Source: G963663615 sp963663615 (GTDB lineage Bacteria > Bacteroidota > Ignavibacteria > Ignavibacteriales > Melioribacteraceae). Taken from it: DNA of 64,000 nt. The first letter of the stretch is position 1, and each line of letters begins with the position of its first letter. The stretch is taken from the NCBI GenBank assembly GCA_963663615.1, contig OY760517.1, forward strand, positions 2,356,001 through 2,420,000, read 5' to 3'. This document shows, in pieces, positions 8,960 to 17,486 of the stretch. The notes below the pieces were generated by a model. That model had not been told where the DNA came from. It ran no database searches and saw nothing but the letters and a program-made list of their open reading frames with translations. Position numbers and translations under genes: made by a program.

Positions 8960-9913
8960 TTAATGTCTTAGTTTTTTGGTAATTTTACCCAGTATAAGCG
9001 AGGCAATAAGATTAAGTATAAAAGTTGAAATAAAAAGTATTAGTCCTATTAGAAACAGTATATGATAATGCGTAACATCACTAACCACCATTTCTCCCAT
9101 TTCGGCAGCAATTGTAGCAGTTAAAGTTCTAACGCTTCCAAAAAAATCCACATCAAAAACAGCTGCATTACCCGTAGCCATAAGAACAATCATTGTTTCA
9201 CCAAAGGCTCTGCCAAAAGCAATGAGTATTCCTGCACTAATACCTTTTATGGAAGTTGGAATAATAACCCTTGTAATTGTTTGCCATTTGGAAGCACCCA
9301 ACGCAAAGGAAGCCATTCTTAATTCACGCGGAACAGCACGCATAACATCTTCGGTAATTGAGGCAATTATTGGTATAATAATTACAGAAAGCCCAAGTGC
9401 AGCAATAAAAGCATTTAACCTGCTTATAAAACCAAACATATCCTTAAAGAAGGTAGCAGCAACAAAAACAATAAAAAAGCCCATAACAACTGTAGGTATT
9501 CCTGCAAACAGCTCAACAACTGGTTTAATAACTTCGCGAAGTTTATCACCCGCAATCTCGGAAAGATAAATACCAACCATAACACCAATAACGGTAGCTA
9601 TTAAAGTTGCAGGTAAAGCGGTAAGAAGTGAACCAAGAATTAATGGTACAAGCGAGTATCTCGGGTTATCGGAAGTAGGATACCACTCAAACACTCTAAT
9701 CTGTTCACCATTAGGTAATATTTTTTGAGTAAAAAATAAATCATTCAGGTTAATAGAAAACAGAGCTTGTAAAGCTTCCTGGAATATAAAAATAAATATT
9801 AGGAGCAGGAACAACAAGGCAATATATCCATTGAACATAAAGAACAACTTAACAAAAAACTCCCTCGCTTTTTGTTTTCCTGATTTCTTTAATGCATAAA
9901 CGGTATTTTCCAA
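8960..9913 (-). CDS. pstC: Phosphate ABC transporter permease PstC
   Basis: 317 residues. It is the partner permease of PstA in the inner membrane. A first membrane helix lies near residues 25-48, then a periplasmic stretch of about 45 residues, then five further helices. The EAA-type loop reads ASFALGASKWQTITRVIIPT and is followed by FGRAFGETMIVLMATGN, which is highly characteristic of PstC. It lies 27 bases downstream of pstS and is separated from pstA by a single base. Confidence 0.96.
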   Translation of the reverse strand: MENTVYALKKSGKQKAREFFVKLFFMFNGYIALLFLLLIFIFIFQEALQALFSINLNDLFFTQKILPNGEQIRVFEWYPTSDNPRYSLVPLILGSLLTALPATLIATVIGVMVGIYLSEIAGDKLREVIKPVVELFAGIPTVVMGFFIVFVAATFFKDMFGFISRLNAFIAALGLSVIIIPIIASITEDVMRAVPRELRMASFALGASKWQTITRVIIPTSIKGISAGILIAFGRAFGETMIVLMATGNAAVFDVDFFGSVRTLTATIAAEMGEMVVSDVTHYHILFLIGLILFISTFILNLIASLILGKITKKLRH

Positions 9914-9940
9914 AAATTTCCTACTAAATATTCATAATTA

Positions 9941-10816
9941 TTAATTGAGAGAAATATATCTCATTTCCTTCACAATTTTCTGACCGGCATCAGAAAGAGT
10001 ATAATCGATAAAACTTTTAACCAAACCTTTTGGTTCGCCATTAGTAAAGCAATAAAGTTTTCGAGCCAGCAGATACTCACCGCTTCTTATTGCTTCTTCA
10101 TTAAGTTTGTTATTCAACACAGGAGAAATCGCTGGAGAATTTTCTCCATTTTTAAGCTTAAGAATCTTGAGATCATCATGATTATAAAAGTAGCCAACCC
10201 CACCGTAACCAATTCCATTTACATTGTACGAAACAGCCTCACCAAGGGCAGCAGTACCTTGCAATACTCTTGTGGATGCATGAAACTCGTAACTGCTACC
10301 GGAAAGACTATCATACAAAACAGACTTGCGGAAAAACTCGTAAGTACCACTACTATTTTCTCTTCCATATAGCAATATTTTAAGATCATTTCCCCCAACA
10401 TCTTTCCAGTTGCTAATTTCACCTGTATAAATTTCTCTAAGCTGTTCATATGTTAAAGAATCAACAGGGTTATCCTTATTTACAATTATTGCAATACCAT
10501 CCAGTGCAACGGCAGTTTTAACAGGAAAAACTCCCCTGCTTTGTGCGGCTTTAAGCTCGCGGCTTTTTAGTTCGCGACTAATGGTAGCAATATTAACCGT
10601 ACCATTAATAAGTGCGGCAACACCCGTACCAGAACCGCCACCGGTAACCTGAATTGAATGGTTCTTTGCTGTCTGATCATATCTTTCAGCCCATTTCAAC
10701 ACAAGATTAACCATAGTATCCGAGCCTTTAATATATATAGCCTTACGGTTACCTTTCTTGTATTCACAACCAGAAAAAGCAATCATAAAAATAAAAAGCA
10801 CCAAAAGCTTTTTCAT
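9941..10816 (-). CDS. pstS: Phosphate-binding lipoprotein PstS
   Basis: 291 residues. It captures phosphate in the periplasm and delivers it to PstCA. The N-terminus is a lipoprotein signal with lipobox AFSGC and acylated Cys17. The mature protein starts with the phosphate-binding GSDTM (31-35) and carries the glycine-rich GGGSGTGVAALING loop and the SSGTYEFF stretch of the binding cleft. It is the first gene of the pst cluster. The 86 bases between coaD and pstS should carry its promoter if it is transcribed separately; I see no clear Pho-box-like repeat there. Confidence 0.95.
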   Translation of the reverse strand: MKKLLVLFIFMIAFSGCEYKKGNRKAIYIKGSDTMVNLVLKWAERYDQTAKNHSIQVTGGGSGTGVAALINGTVNIATISRELKSRELKAAQSRGVFPVKTAVALDGIAIIVNKDNPVDSLTYEQLREIYTGEISNWKDVGGNDLKILLYGRENSSGTYEFFRKSVLYDSLSGSSYEFHASTRVLQGTAALGEAVSYNVNGIGYGGVGYFYNHDDLKILKLKNGENSPAISPVLNNKLNEEAIRSGEYLLARKLYCFTNGEPKGLVKSFIDYTLSDAGQKIVKEMRYISLN

Positions 10817-10902
10817 AAAAAACTCATAATTGAAATAATAACAACTTAGTTTTAAGTTTCGAGAAATGCTATAAAATATAAATAATTAAAGTAATTTTAA
10901 CA

Positions 10903-11385
10903 CTACGTTTTCTGCATTTTGGCTTTTATAGCCTTAACAACAACCGGAGGTACAAAATCACTTATATCACCATCAAACTGTGCAAGGTTACGTATAATGG
11001 TTGAGTTAAGATAAGTATATTTTTCATGCGGCATTAAAAAAATAGTGCTCAATTCGCCATTAAGTTTACGGTTCATAAGTGCCATTTGGAACTCATACTC
11101 AAAATCACTTACAGCCCTTAAACCTCTAATAATACCAACAGCACCCATAGCCTTACCATGGTCAACAACAAGCCCGTCAAATGAGTCAACTCTTACATTT
11201 TTGTATTGCTTAAGGCTTTCGCTCAACATTGAAACTCTTTCTTCCACAGAAAAGAGGCAGGTTTTTGAAGGATTTTTGGCTACAGTTACTACAACTTCAT
11301 CAAACAATTCCCTTGCTCTGTCAATAATATCAAGGTGTCCGTTAGTAACCGGATCAAACGTTCCAGGGTAAATAACTTTTTTCAT
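10903..11385 (-). CDS. coaD: Pantetheine-phosphate adenylyltransferase
   Basis: It catalyses the penultimate step of coenzyme A synthesis, joining 4'-phosphopantetheine and ATP to dephospho-CoA in the cytoplasm. With the start at MKKVIYPGTF the protein is 160 residues, the usual length. An in-frame ATG 27 bases upstream (11412) would add nine residues that the family lacks and would overlap rsmD. Motifs: GTFDPVTNGH (8-17), holding the nucleotidyltransferase T/HxGH signature as TNGH, and NSTIIR near the C-terminal third. It follows rsmD by 16 bases; the rsmD-coaD pair is a common bacterial arrangement. Confidence 0.96.
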   Translation of the reverse strand: MKKVIYPGTFDPVTNGHLDIIDRARELFDEVVVTVAKNPSKTCLFSVEERVSMLSESLKQYKNVRVDSFDGLVVDHGKAMGAVGIIRGLRAVSDFEYEFQMALMNRKLNGELSTIFLMPHEKYTYLNSTIIRNLAQFDGDISDFVPPVVVKAIKAKMQKT

Positions 11386-11401
11386 AATATCAGCTAAAAT
11401 T

Positions 11402-11947
11402 TTATTCTTCAAATTTATAGATCAGACTATCACCAATTCTTTTAAATGGCTCACATTCAAAAGCTTCAATATCCTTATCCTTTGTTTGAACGGAGCGTTC
11501 TATAATAAAAACTCCATCATCAGCTAAAAAACCGTTTTTCAATATATTTTTAAAAGCTTCATGAATATCATAATGAAAAAACGGCGGATCTGCAATTATC
11601 AAATCATACTTATTATGTTCGGAAATACGCGAAAACCTTACAGCAGGCATATTAAATACCCTTGTAATATTTTCACATCCCAATGTTTTGATATTATTTT
11701 TAAGGTTTTTGGCTACCGGAAAATTCTTTTCAACAAAGTCAGCACGAACTGCTCCCCTACTTAAGGCTTCAAGTCCCAATGAACCGCTACCGGCGTAAAT
11801 ATCACAAACAGTAATACCATCAAAATCAATATAGTTTGTAAGGAAATTAAAAAGAGATTCCTTAACTTTATCTGTTGTTGGTCTTACAAGTTTGGAGTTT
11901 GGAAATTTAACCGTTCTGCCTCTAAATTCTCCGGCAATAATACGCAT
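11402..11947 (-). CDS. rsmD: 16S rRNA (guanine(966)-N(2))-methyltransferase RsmD
   Basis: 181 residues, the normal size. It methylates G966 of 16S rRNA using S-adenosylmethionine. The start MRIIAGEFRGR is the standard opening of the family. The SAM-binding motif is DIYAGSGSLGLEALSRGA (about 48-65) and the N-methyltransferase catalytic motif is ADPPF in DLIIADPPFFHYD. It begins two bases downstream of the PilM-like gene stop, so it probably shares that transcript and continues into coaD. Confidence 0.95.
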   Translation of the reverse strand: MRIIAGEFRGRTVKFPNSKLVRPTTDKVKESLFNFLTNYIDFDGITVCDIYAGSGSLGLEALSRGAVRADFVEKNFPVAKNLKNNIKTLGCENITRVFNMPAVRFSRISEHNKYDLIIADPPFFHYDIHEAFKNILKNGFLADDGVFIIERSVQTKDKDIEAFECEPFKRIGDSLIYKFEE

Positions 11948-11949
11948 TA

Positions 11950-12837
11950 TTAAATCCTCATTGCTGCTGCAATAGCAGGTGCAATCATTGATCTGTCTAT
12001 TGGTTCCTCAGGAATTTCCAAACTAAGTTTGGGCACAATAAACGAAATTGGGTCAAGAAAACTGAACTGGATATCGAGCATGGTTTCTAATTCTTCCAGA
12101 TTATCAAGATCACTAAAATGCCCGATAAGGTTAATTTTTGTATTCTTAATACTATCACCAAATTCTTCAGAGAACTTAACCAGTTCATCATTCAATCTGG
12201 TAGCAAGCTCCATATCGGAATCAATATTATAAAGCTTTAGATACTCAATAGTATTATTTTCCAATCGTATTACAGAAAAAGTTTTGTTATCATAATAAAG
12301 ATTGATAGCTATTTTCTCATCAGAATCAGAAAAACTGTTAACAGCTACATTAGCTAAATCAATAAGATTAAGCTTAATGCCATTCCTAACACAAAACTTG
12401 TGAATTTTCTTGGCGTAATTCTTTTTAAGTCCAAGTATAATAGCTCGTGGAAGTTTATCACTAAAGAATTGATAAAAAAGGAAATCGTTATAGTCCTCGG
12501 TAGGAAACAGAACAGAAAACTCCCAATTAATCTGTTTTTTCAATTCATCACCAACCAGTTTTTTATCAACCGGAATAGAATAAACATCAAACAGTTCGGG
12601 TGGAAGCGTTACTGAAATTCCGCTTGTAACAATATCAGTATTTTCTTTGAGTTTGTCAAAATTTTCCTGAAGAGAAGCTATAAATCGAGATTCTTTTGAA
12701 TTAAAATCGAGGGGTTCTTCAAATTCAATTTTGTAAAAATGTTCGAGGAATGTCTGTTCATTCTCAAAAGAAAGTTCAACAAATGTAAAATCAGTGCCGG
12801 TTATTGATAAACCGGCATTGTTCTTCTGGAATGACAT
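11950..12837 (-). CDS. PilM-like (actin-fold) hypothetical protein
   Basis: 295 residues, no signal or membrane segment. The opening NNAGLSITGTDFTFVELSF, the middle SVTLPPELFDVYSIPV with KKQINWEF, and the end APAIAAAMRI follow the layout of the type IV pilus/secretion actin-like protein PilM, with its final alanine-rich helix. Similarity is weak and rests on my reading of motifs. No PilN, PilO or PilQ follows; instead the upstream neighbour is a small membrane protein with a pilin-like helix. It could be a lineage-specific PilM relative in an unknown envelope assembly. It lies 6 bases after that neighbour. Confidence 0.5.
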   Translation of the reverse strand: MSFQKNNAGLSITGTDFTFVELSFENEQTFLEHFYKIEFEEPLDFNSKESRFIASLQENFDKLKENTDIVTSGISVTLPPELFDVYSIPVDKKLVGDELKKQINWEFSVLFPTEDYNDFLFYQFFSDKLPRAIILGLKKNYAKKIHKFCVRNGIKLNLIDLANVAVNSFSDSDEKIAINLYYDNKTFSVIRLENNTIEYLKLYNIDSDMELATRLNDELVKFSEEFGDSIKNTKINLIGHFSDLDNLEELETMLDIQFSFLDPISFIVPKLSLEIPEEPIDRSMIAPAIAAAMRI

Positions 12838-12843
12838 AAACTT

Positions 12844-13401
12844 TTATTCCCATGACGCAGTATTTTTCAAAGCATCGTTATGAACATCACCTATTCTGTC
12901 ATCACTATCAGGTGAGCTAAGTAGATAACGTGTACCAATTGTAACTGTTGAGTCAATACCTCTAACTCTGCCTCGTCTGTCAATAATAGTATCGGCAATG
13001 ATAGTAGTATCTACTTCAAGAGTAAATCTGCCACCTGATCTCGGAGAAGTATAAAGTGAGTCAGGATCAAATTGACCATGTGCAAGTTTAGCAAAAGGAT
13101 CAGAAGGTTTACCAGTAATAGTATCAATACCTTCTCTAACTTTCATAACAGTAGAATCATATTTTACAAATTCAACAAGGCTATCAAGATTATCAGTAAA
13201 TTTACCATATTTTTCGAACCATAAAATCTGAGCTTCTCTCAAATTTTCCATTCTTGCACGAGATTCTTCCTTATAGTACTTTTTCAATTTAACGATTCTC
13301 CCTGGTTCAACAATCGATACATCTATAAGCACGTAAACAAGTAAAGCAATTACCACGTACAATATAAGATGAACATACCAAGGTTCAGTTTTAGTACTCA
13401 T
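12844..13401 (-). CDS. Single-pass membrane protein with pilin-like segment, function unknown
   Basis: 185 residues. A membrane helix spans about residues 10-30 (LILYVVIALLVYVLIDVSIV). It is followed by a charged helix and NLREAQILWFEKYGKFTDNLDSL (read in two pieces, about 53-75), which resembles the alpha-helix to first-turn region of type II/IV pseudopilins (residue-rich helix, Tyr-Gly-Lys/Phe turn). The rest is a soluble, beta-rich tail. No prepilin peptidase site (G/FTLxE) precedes the helix, so it is not a processed pilin. An SD-like GGAGG lies just upstream (13405-13409, read on minus). Its tight link to the PilM-like gene suggests a common job. Confidence 0.55.
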   Translation of the reverse strand: MSTKTEPWYVHLILYVVIALLVYVLIDVSIVEPGRIVKLKKYYKEESRARMENLREAQILWFEKYGKFTDNLDSLVEFVKYDSTVMKVREGIDTITGKPSDPFAKLAHGQFDPDSLYTSPRSGGRFTLEVDTTIIADTIIDRRGRVRGIDSTVTIGTRYLLSSPDSDDRIGDVHNDALKNTASWE

Positions 13402-13428
13402 TTTTCCTCCGGGTGTTAAAATATTTTC

Positions 13429-13920
13429 TTATTCAATAAATATAAAACTTTTTATTTTATTTAATTTCTTCTGTCCGATACCTTTAACTCTCAGCAAGTC
13501 GGTTAGCTTGTTAAACCTGCCGTTAATTTTCCGGTAATTAATAATTTTGGCGGCAGTTTTTTCGCCAATACCGGGAAGCAAAACCAGAGTTTGCAAGTCC
13601 GCAGTATTAATATCTATACCAGAACTTGCTAATATAGGTTTTTCAATAAATTTATTGCCACTAAAATCTAAAAGTTCTTGTTTAGAATCAACTTTTTTTT
13701 CCAGTAATTTGGCATAAGAGACAACAGAATCGCTATTTATACCCCTATAAATAAAGAGGCTGTCCTGTTTTGTATAATAATAAATCTCTACTTTTTCATC
13801 AGCCTGAACAAAATATTTAATTGTTACTCCTGCTACAAACAGAATAACCAGTGCCAGTAGTACCCTGAACTCCGCAGGAGTTAAACCAATTTTAATCGCT
13901 ATATTTCGTAAATCACTAAT
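13429..13920 (-). CDS. ComEA-like helix-hairpin-helix protein (non-standard start)
   Basis: The frame is open from about 13992 to the TAA at 13429-13431. Counting from an ATT at 13918-13920 it gives 163 residues. A membrane helix covers about residues 21-36 (LLALVILFVAGVTIKYF). The C-terminal 60 residues are a tandem helix-hairpin-helix as in ComEA: INTADLQTLVLLPGIGEKTA (104-123) then LLRVKGIGQKKLNKIKSF. Such proteins bind DNA non-specifically; ComEA does so in the periplasm during uptake. No ATG, GTG or TTG exists in frame upstream of the membrane helix. A CTG at 13984-13986, overlapping the dnaJ stop, is the other option and would fit translational coupling. See the matching finding. Confidence 0.65.
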   Translation of the reverse strand: MSDLRNIAIKIGLTPAEFRVLLALVILFVAGVTIKYFVQADEKVEIYYYTKQDSLFIYRGINSDSVVSYAKLLEKKVDSKQELLDFSGNKFIEKPILASSGIDINTADLQTLVLLPGIGEKTAAKIINYRKINGRFNKLTDLLRVKGIGQKKLNKIKSFIFIE

Positions 13921-13978
13921 TTTTACCCAATTATTATTTACAAAAACAGACTTAAAAGTTGCCAGTAAAAGTAAGAAA

Positions 13979-15115
13979 CTACTCAGGTACTTTTATACTT
14001 GGCATTTTTTGCAATTCTTTCAACATATCTCGTTCTTTGTTTGAAATATTCTTAGGAACATATATGTTAATTTTAACCAACTGGTCGCCTGCACCCGGAC
14101 TGTTAAGATGTTGAATACCTTTTTCACGCATCTTGAGGTATTTACCCGGTTGCGAACCAGCTTCAATTTTAAGTTTTGCCCTGCCGTTAAGAGTAGGTAC
14201 TTCAACCTCCGCACCCATAACAGCTTCGGGATAACTTAAAAACAACTCATAAACCACATTGTCACCATCACGCAAAAAGTACTCATGTGGCAATTCCTTG
14301 AATATTACAATAATATCACCGGCAGGTCCACCGTTTTTACCCGAATTACCTTCACCACGTAACGTCATGTAACTATTATCAGTAACACCGGCAGGAACAT
14401 TTATTCTAACCGTAGTTTCACCGCTAACTCTTCCGTCACCCTTACAAGTTTTACATGGATCCGAAACAATTTTGCCGGTACCGCTACAATTATTACATGT
14501 GGAAATATTAACAAACTGTCCAAAAAGCGATCTGGATACCTGTCTTATTTCACCAGAGCCATTACAAACCGGACAAGTTTTAAACGATCCGCCACTTTTT
14601 GCACCCGTACCGTCACAATCTCCACATTTTTTCTGTTTTTTAATCTTGATTTTTTTGGTTGTACCCTTCGATATTTCTTCCAAAGTTAGCTTCAAGGTAA
14701 TACGAAGATCAGACCCTGGCTGACCGCCTGTTCTTTGTCCGCCTCTTTTACCCTGACCGGCATTAAAGAACTCATCAAAAATTCCTCCACCGCCACCTCG
14801 GCTGCCTCCACCAAAGGCACTACCAAAAATATCGGAGAAGCTACTGAATATATCATTAACATCATTAAAGCCGTGGAAATCCTGACCACCTCTCAAACCC
14901 GAATGACCAAATCTGTCATACTTGCTTCTTTTCTCTTCGTTACTTAAAACTTCATAAGCTTCGGCAGCTTCCTTAAACTTGGTTTCTGCTTCCTTATCAT
15001 CAGGATTCCTGTCCGGATGATATTTCATCGCTAATTTTCTATAGGATTTTTTTATTTCATCAGTCGTGGCATTTTTCTCAACACCAAGAACTTCATAATA
15101 ATCTCTTTTATCCAT
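13979..15115 (-). CDS. dnaJ: Molecular chaperone DnaJ
   Basis: 378 residues, class I DnaJ, a cytoplasmic co-chaperone that stimulates the DnaK ATPase and hands over clients. Domains in order: J domain (1-70) with the HPD motif at about 33-35, a Gly/Phe-rich linker (about 75-135), a zinc-finger region with four CxxCxGxG repeats (CGDCDGTG, CPVCNGSG, CNNCSGTG, CKTCKGDG), then the substrate-binding C-terminal beta domains. All zinc ligands are present. It starts 14 bases after grpE and is the third gene of hrcA-grpE-dnaJ. dnaK is not in the window. Confidence 0.97.
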   Translation of the reverse strand: MDKRDYYEVLGVEKNATTDEIKKSYRKLAMKYHPDRNPDDKEAETKFKEAAEAYEVLSNEEKRSKYDRFGHSGLRGGQDFHGFNDVNDIFSSFSDIFGSAFGGGSRGGGGGIFDEFFNAGQGKRGGQRTGGQPGSDLRITLKLTLEEISKGTTKKIKIKKQKKCGDCDGTGAKSGGSFKTCPVCNGSGEIRQVSRSLFGQFVNISTCNNCSGTGKIVSDPCKTCKGDGRVSGETTVRINVPAGVTDNSYMTLRGEGNSGKNGGPAGDIIVIFKELPHEYFLRDGDNVVYELFLSYPEAVMGAEVEVPTLNGRAKLKIEAGSQPGKYLKMREKGIQHLNSPGAGDQLVKINIYVPKNISNKERDMLKELQKMPSIKVPE

Positions 15116-15129
15116 CTCTCAAATTCGCC

Positions 15130-15762
15130 TTACTTTTCTGTATTTTCCTTTTTATCTGCTTCATCGCTGTTATCAACAGATTGTTGGCTTACAATTACTT
15201 TAGCATGTTTAATAACTTTATCCTTGTACATATAGCCTGCTTCAATTTCTTCCAAAACCGTATGAGGAGGATGATCATTTGATTCCTGCTGCATTAGTGC
15301 TTCATGGAAATTGAAATCAAACGGTTCACCTTTGGTTTTAATTTTGGTAACCTTCTGTTCTTCAAGCAATTTGCTGAATTTGTTAAATACAAGTGTAACG
15401 CCTTCTTTTAATGATTCAAGTTTCTGATCATCATCAGTATGTGCAAGTGCACGCTCAATATCGTTATAAACTTCAATAACCTTAAGGATAATTGGTTCTG
15501 ATGCATACTCCATAAAACGAGCCTGTTCAGCTTCTTTTCTGCGTTTGAAGTTTTCAAACTCAGCTGCTTTTCTAAGAACCTGATCTTTTAGCTCCTTATT
15601 TTCTGCTTCAAGCTTTTCTTTTTCTTCTTTATATGCATTAAGGTCTTTGTTAAGCTCCAATATTTCATCGGCAAGTGCGTTATCAGCACCTTTCTTTTTG
15701 TCAACTTTTTCAACCTTAATTTCAGTATTCTCATTCTCTTTTTTGTTTTCTTTTTTAGCCAT
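15130..15762 (-). CDS. grpE: Nucleotide exchange factor GrpE
   Basis: 210 residues. It releases ADP from DnaK in the chaperone cycle. The first about 50 residues are highly charged and Lys/Glu-rich, then a long coiled coil (about 35-100, with FENFKRRKEAEQ), then the compact beta-wing domain ending MYKDKVIKHAKVIVSQ. The C-terminal 12 residues are an acidic/lysine tail. It sits 45 bases downstream of hrcA and 14 bases upstream of dnaJ in the usual heat-shock order. Confidence 0.96.
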   Translation of the reverse strand: MAKKENKKENENTEIKVEKVDKKKGADNALADEILELNKDLNAYKEEKEKLEAENKELKDQVLRKAAEFENFKRRKEAEQARFMEYASEPIILKVIEVYNDIERALAHTDDDQKLESLKEGVTLVFNKFSKLLEEQKVTKIKTKGEPFDFNFHEALMQQESNDHPPHTVLEEIEAGYMYKDKVIKHAKVIVSQQSVDNSDEADKKENTEK

Positions 15763-15807
15763 CGTAATTCCTGTATCTTCTTTATATTTTTTTCTTATTT
15801 TATTTTC

Positions 15808-16845
15808 CTAATAATGTCTGGAAATCTTTTCTGCAACATATATTAACGCCGCCGAAATACCTGAATAATCCATTCGCTTCGGACCAACAATGCCCAGTAC
15901 GCCGTCCGAATCTCCAACCTTGTAGTTTTTGGAAATCATACTGTAATCTTCCAGTCTTTTTTCCTGATGTTCGCTACCAATAAGAATAGAAATATCGGTT
16001 GTATCAATATTTCCCTTATCCATAAGGTGAATAATAATATCCTTATCCTCAATAAGTTCAATTATTCCCTGATAATGCTCAAGATCCTCAAACTCGGGTT
16101 GCTTTAATATATTTTTTGCACCCGTAATTATCGTCTTGTCATCCTCCTTAATATTTTCAAATATCTTGTCGGATGAATCAAGGAACAATCTGACAATAGG
16201 TCTAAGCGATTCATCAATTCTATCCTTAAGGCGTTCCTTAAAGGAAGTACGTATTTCGCTAAAATTTAGTCCGGAAAGTCTTTCATTCAGAATGGTCTCC
16301 AAACCTTTAAGCTGATTCTGTTTAACCGCATGTTCAAATTCAAGGGTAATGGTCTTAACCATTCCGCTTTTAACAGTAAGAACAACAAGCAGCCTTGTTG
16401 AAGAAAGCTGAACGAGTTGCATACGGTGCAGAACAGCTTTTTCAATACTTGGATATGTTACACATACAAGCTGATTTGTAATTTTGCTGAGAAGCATGGA
16501 AGAAGTTTTAAGCAACTCATCCTGTTCATTTACTAATTCACTATTAAGTCCTGTCTCAATAAAAAGTTTTTCATCTTCGGTTAATCCCGATATCTCCATA
16601 AGCGAATCAACATAAAACCGGTAACCTTTATCAGTAGGCACACGACCAGCAGAAGTGTGTGGATGGTTTAAATATCCAAACTCCTCCAGATCAGCCATAA
16701 TGTTCCTTACAGTAGCCGGAGAAAGCCCAATTTCATATTTTTTCGTTATGTTTCTTGAGCCAACCGGGTTTGCTGTAAGGATAAACTGATGAATAACATA
16801 TCTTAAGATTGTTTTTTCCCTTGAATTTAACATTGGGGAACTCAT
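15808..16845 (-). CDS. hrcA: Heat-inducible transcription repressor HrcA
   Basis: 345 residues, the usual size. It represses chaperone operons by binding the CIRCE operator, with GroEL as its folding partner. Visible: an N-terminal winged helix (LRYVIHQFILTANPVGSRNI, then SPATVRNIMADLEEFGYL) and the HTSAGRVPTDKGYRFYVDSL block specific to HrcA, followed by the GAF-like dimerisation domain. Two Met codons (16845 and, four codons on, 16833) are both possible starts. It heads the hrcA-grpE-dnaJ unit and is transcribed away from nuoA. No canonical CIRCE is seen upstream; a different inverted repeat lies there. Confidence 0.95.
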   Translation of the reverse strand: MSSPMLNSREKTILRYVIHQFILTANPVGSRNITKKYEIGLSPATVRNIMADLEEFGYLNHPHTSAGRVPTDKGYRFYVDSLMEISGLTEDEKLFIETGLNSELVNEQDELLKTSSMLLSKITNQLVCVTYPSIEKAVLHRMQLVQLSSTRLLVVLTVKSGMVKTITLEFEHAVKQNQLKGLETILNERLSGLNFSEIRTSFKERLKDRIDESLRPIVRLFLDSSDKIFENIKEDDKTIITGAKNILKQPEFEDLEHYQGIIELIEDKDIIIHLMDKGNIDTTDISILIGSEHQEKRLEDYSMISKNYKVGDSDGVLGIVGPKRMDYSGISAALIYVAEKISRHY

Positions 16846-16912
16846 CTTCTTGCAAACTCCAAAAATTACATCTATATAATATACAAAAAATTATAAACTT
16901 TTATTAGTTAGA

Positions 16913-16938
16913 TGAGCAATCCAATGTTACGTTGCTCA
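16913..16938. promoter_or_regulatory. Inverted repeat, candidate operator
   Basis: TGAGCAA (16913-16919) and TTGCTCA (16932-16938) are exact reverse complements with a 12-base spacer. Overall size is close to CIRCE (27 bp), but the arm sequence is not TTAGCACTC. It may be a diverged HrcA site or the site of another regulator of either divergent operon. Confidence 0.4.
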
Positions 16939-17035
16939 AGGTAGTTAAACCAAATAATTGGTTGTTTTGTTTCTTCCGGATTTACGTAATTTCTCTTTCT
17001 TTGTACTTTATTATTTTATGTTTGTTTAATAGCAG

Positions 17036-17064
17036 TTGACATTAAAAAATCTATGTAGTAAATT
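17036..17064 (+). promoter_or_regulatory. Putative promoter of the nuo operon
   Basis: TTGACA (17036-17041) is followed after exactly 17 bases by TAAATT (17059-17064), a 4/6 match to TATAAT. It lies 24 bases before the nuoA ATG at 17089, so the leader would be short. No Shine-Dalgarno sequence is obvious before nuoA. Confidence 0.45.
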
Positions 17065-17088
17065 CTGTGCAAATATTTATGGACTTGC

Positions 17089-17484
17089 ATGCTAACTGAA
17101 TTCGGTAAAATTTTTGTTTTTCTCCTTCTCGGAATCTTTTTTGTTGTAATTACTTTTATTGCAGCAAAACTTGTAAGACCAGATAGACCTACCAATGAGA
17201 AGCAAAAAACTTATGAGTGTGGTGAAGAACCTGTGGGTTCTCCATGGATTAAGTTTAATATACGCTTTTATGTAGTCGCCCTTATCTTCCTTATTTTTGA
17301 TGTTGAGGTTGTACTACTCTTTCCATGGGCACTTGCCTATAAGGACGAAGGAATAACAGGCTTCCTTGCAGGATTGTTTTTCCTTGTTGTTCTGGGTATA
17401 GGTATGGTTTACGAATGGGTTAAGGGAGACCTCGAATGGGAAAAGCCCAAACTGAATTCTGATAAATTACTCAAGAAAGATTAG
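17089..17484 (+). CDS. nuoA: NADH-quinone oxidoreductase subunit A
   Basis: 131 residues, a small membrane subunit of respiratory complex I next to the quinone site. Three membrane helices are visible (about 5-28, 63-85 and 92-112). Between the first two is the conserved loop KQKTYECGEEPVGSPW with its functional Cys, followed by FNIRFYVVALIFLIFDVEVV. It is the first gene of an eleven-gene operon, and two bases separate it from nuoB. Confidence 0.96.
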   Translation: MLTEFGKIFVFLLLGIFFVVITFIAAKLVRPDRPTNEKQKTYECGEEPVGSPWIKFNIRFYVVALIFLIFDVEVVLLFPWALAYKDEGITGFLAGLFFLVVLGIGMVYEWVKGDLEWEKPKLNSDKLLKKD

Positions 17485-17486
17485 CA

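Larger units (their letters stand above)
16846..17088. promoter_or_regulatory. Divergent promoter region between hrcA and nuoA
   Basis: 243 bases that must hold the promoters of both the heat-shock operon (minus) and the complex I operon (plus). It contains a 7-bp inverted repeat (16913-16938) and a sigma70-like pair facing nuoA (17036-17064). No coding sequence is seen. Confidence 0.7.

Noticed and set aside
10817..10902. Pho box upstream of pstS
   Set aside because: No pair of CTGTCAT-like direct repeats is visible, and the lineage may use other boxes.
16846..17088. CIRCE operator
   Set aside because: The canonical TTAGCACTC-N9-GAGTGCTAA is absent; only a different inverted repeat is present.
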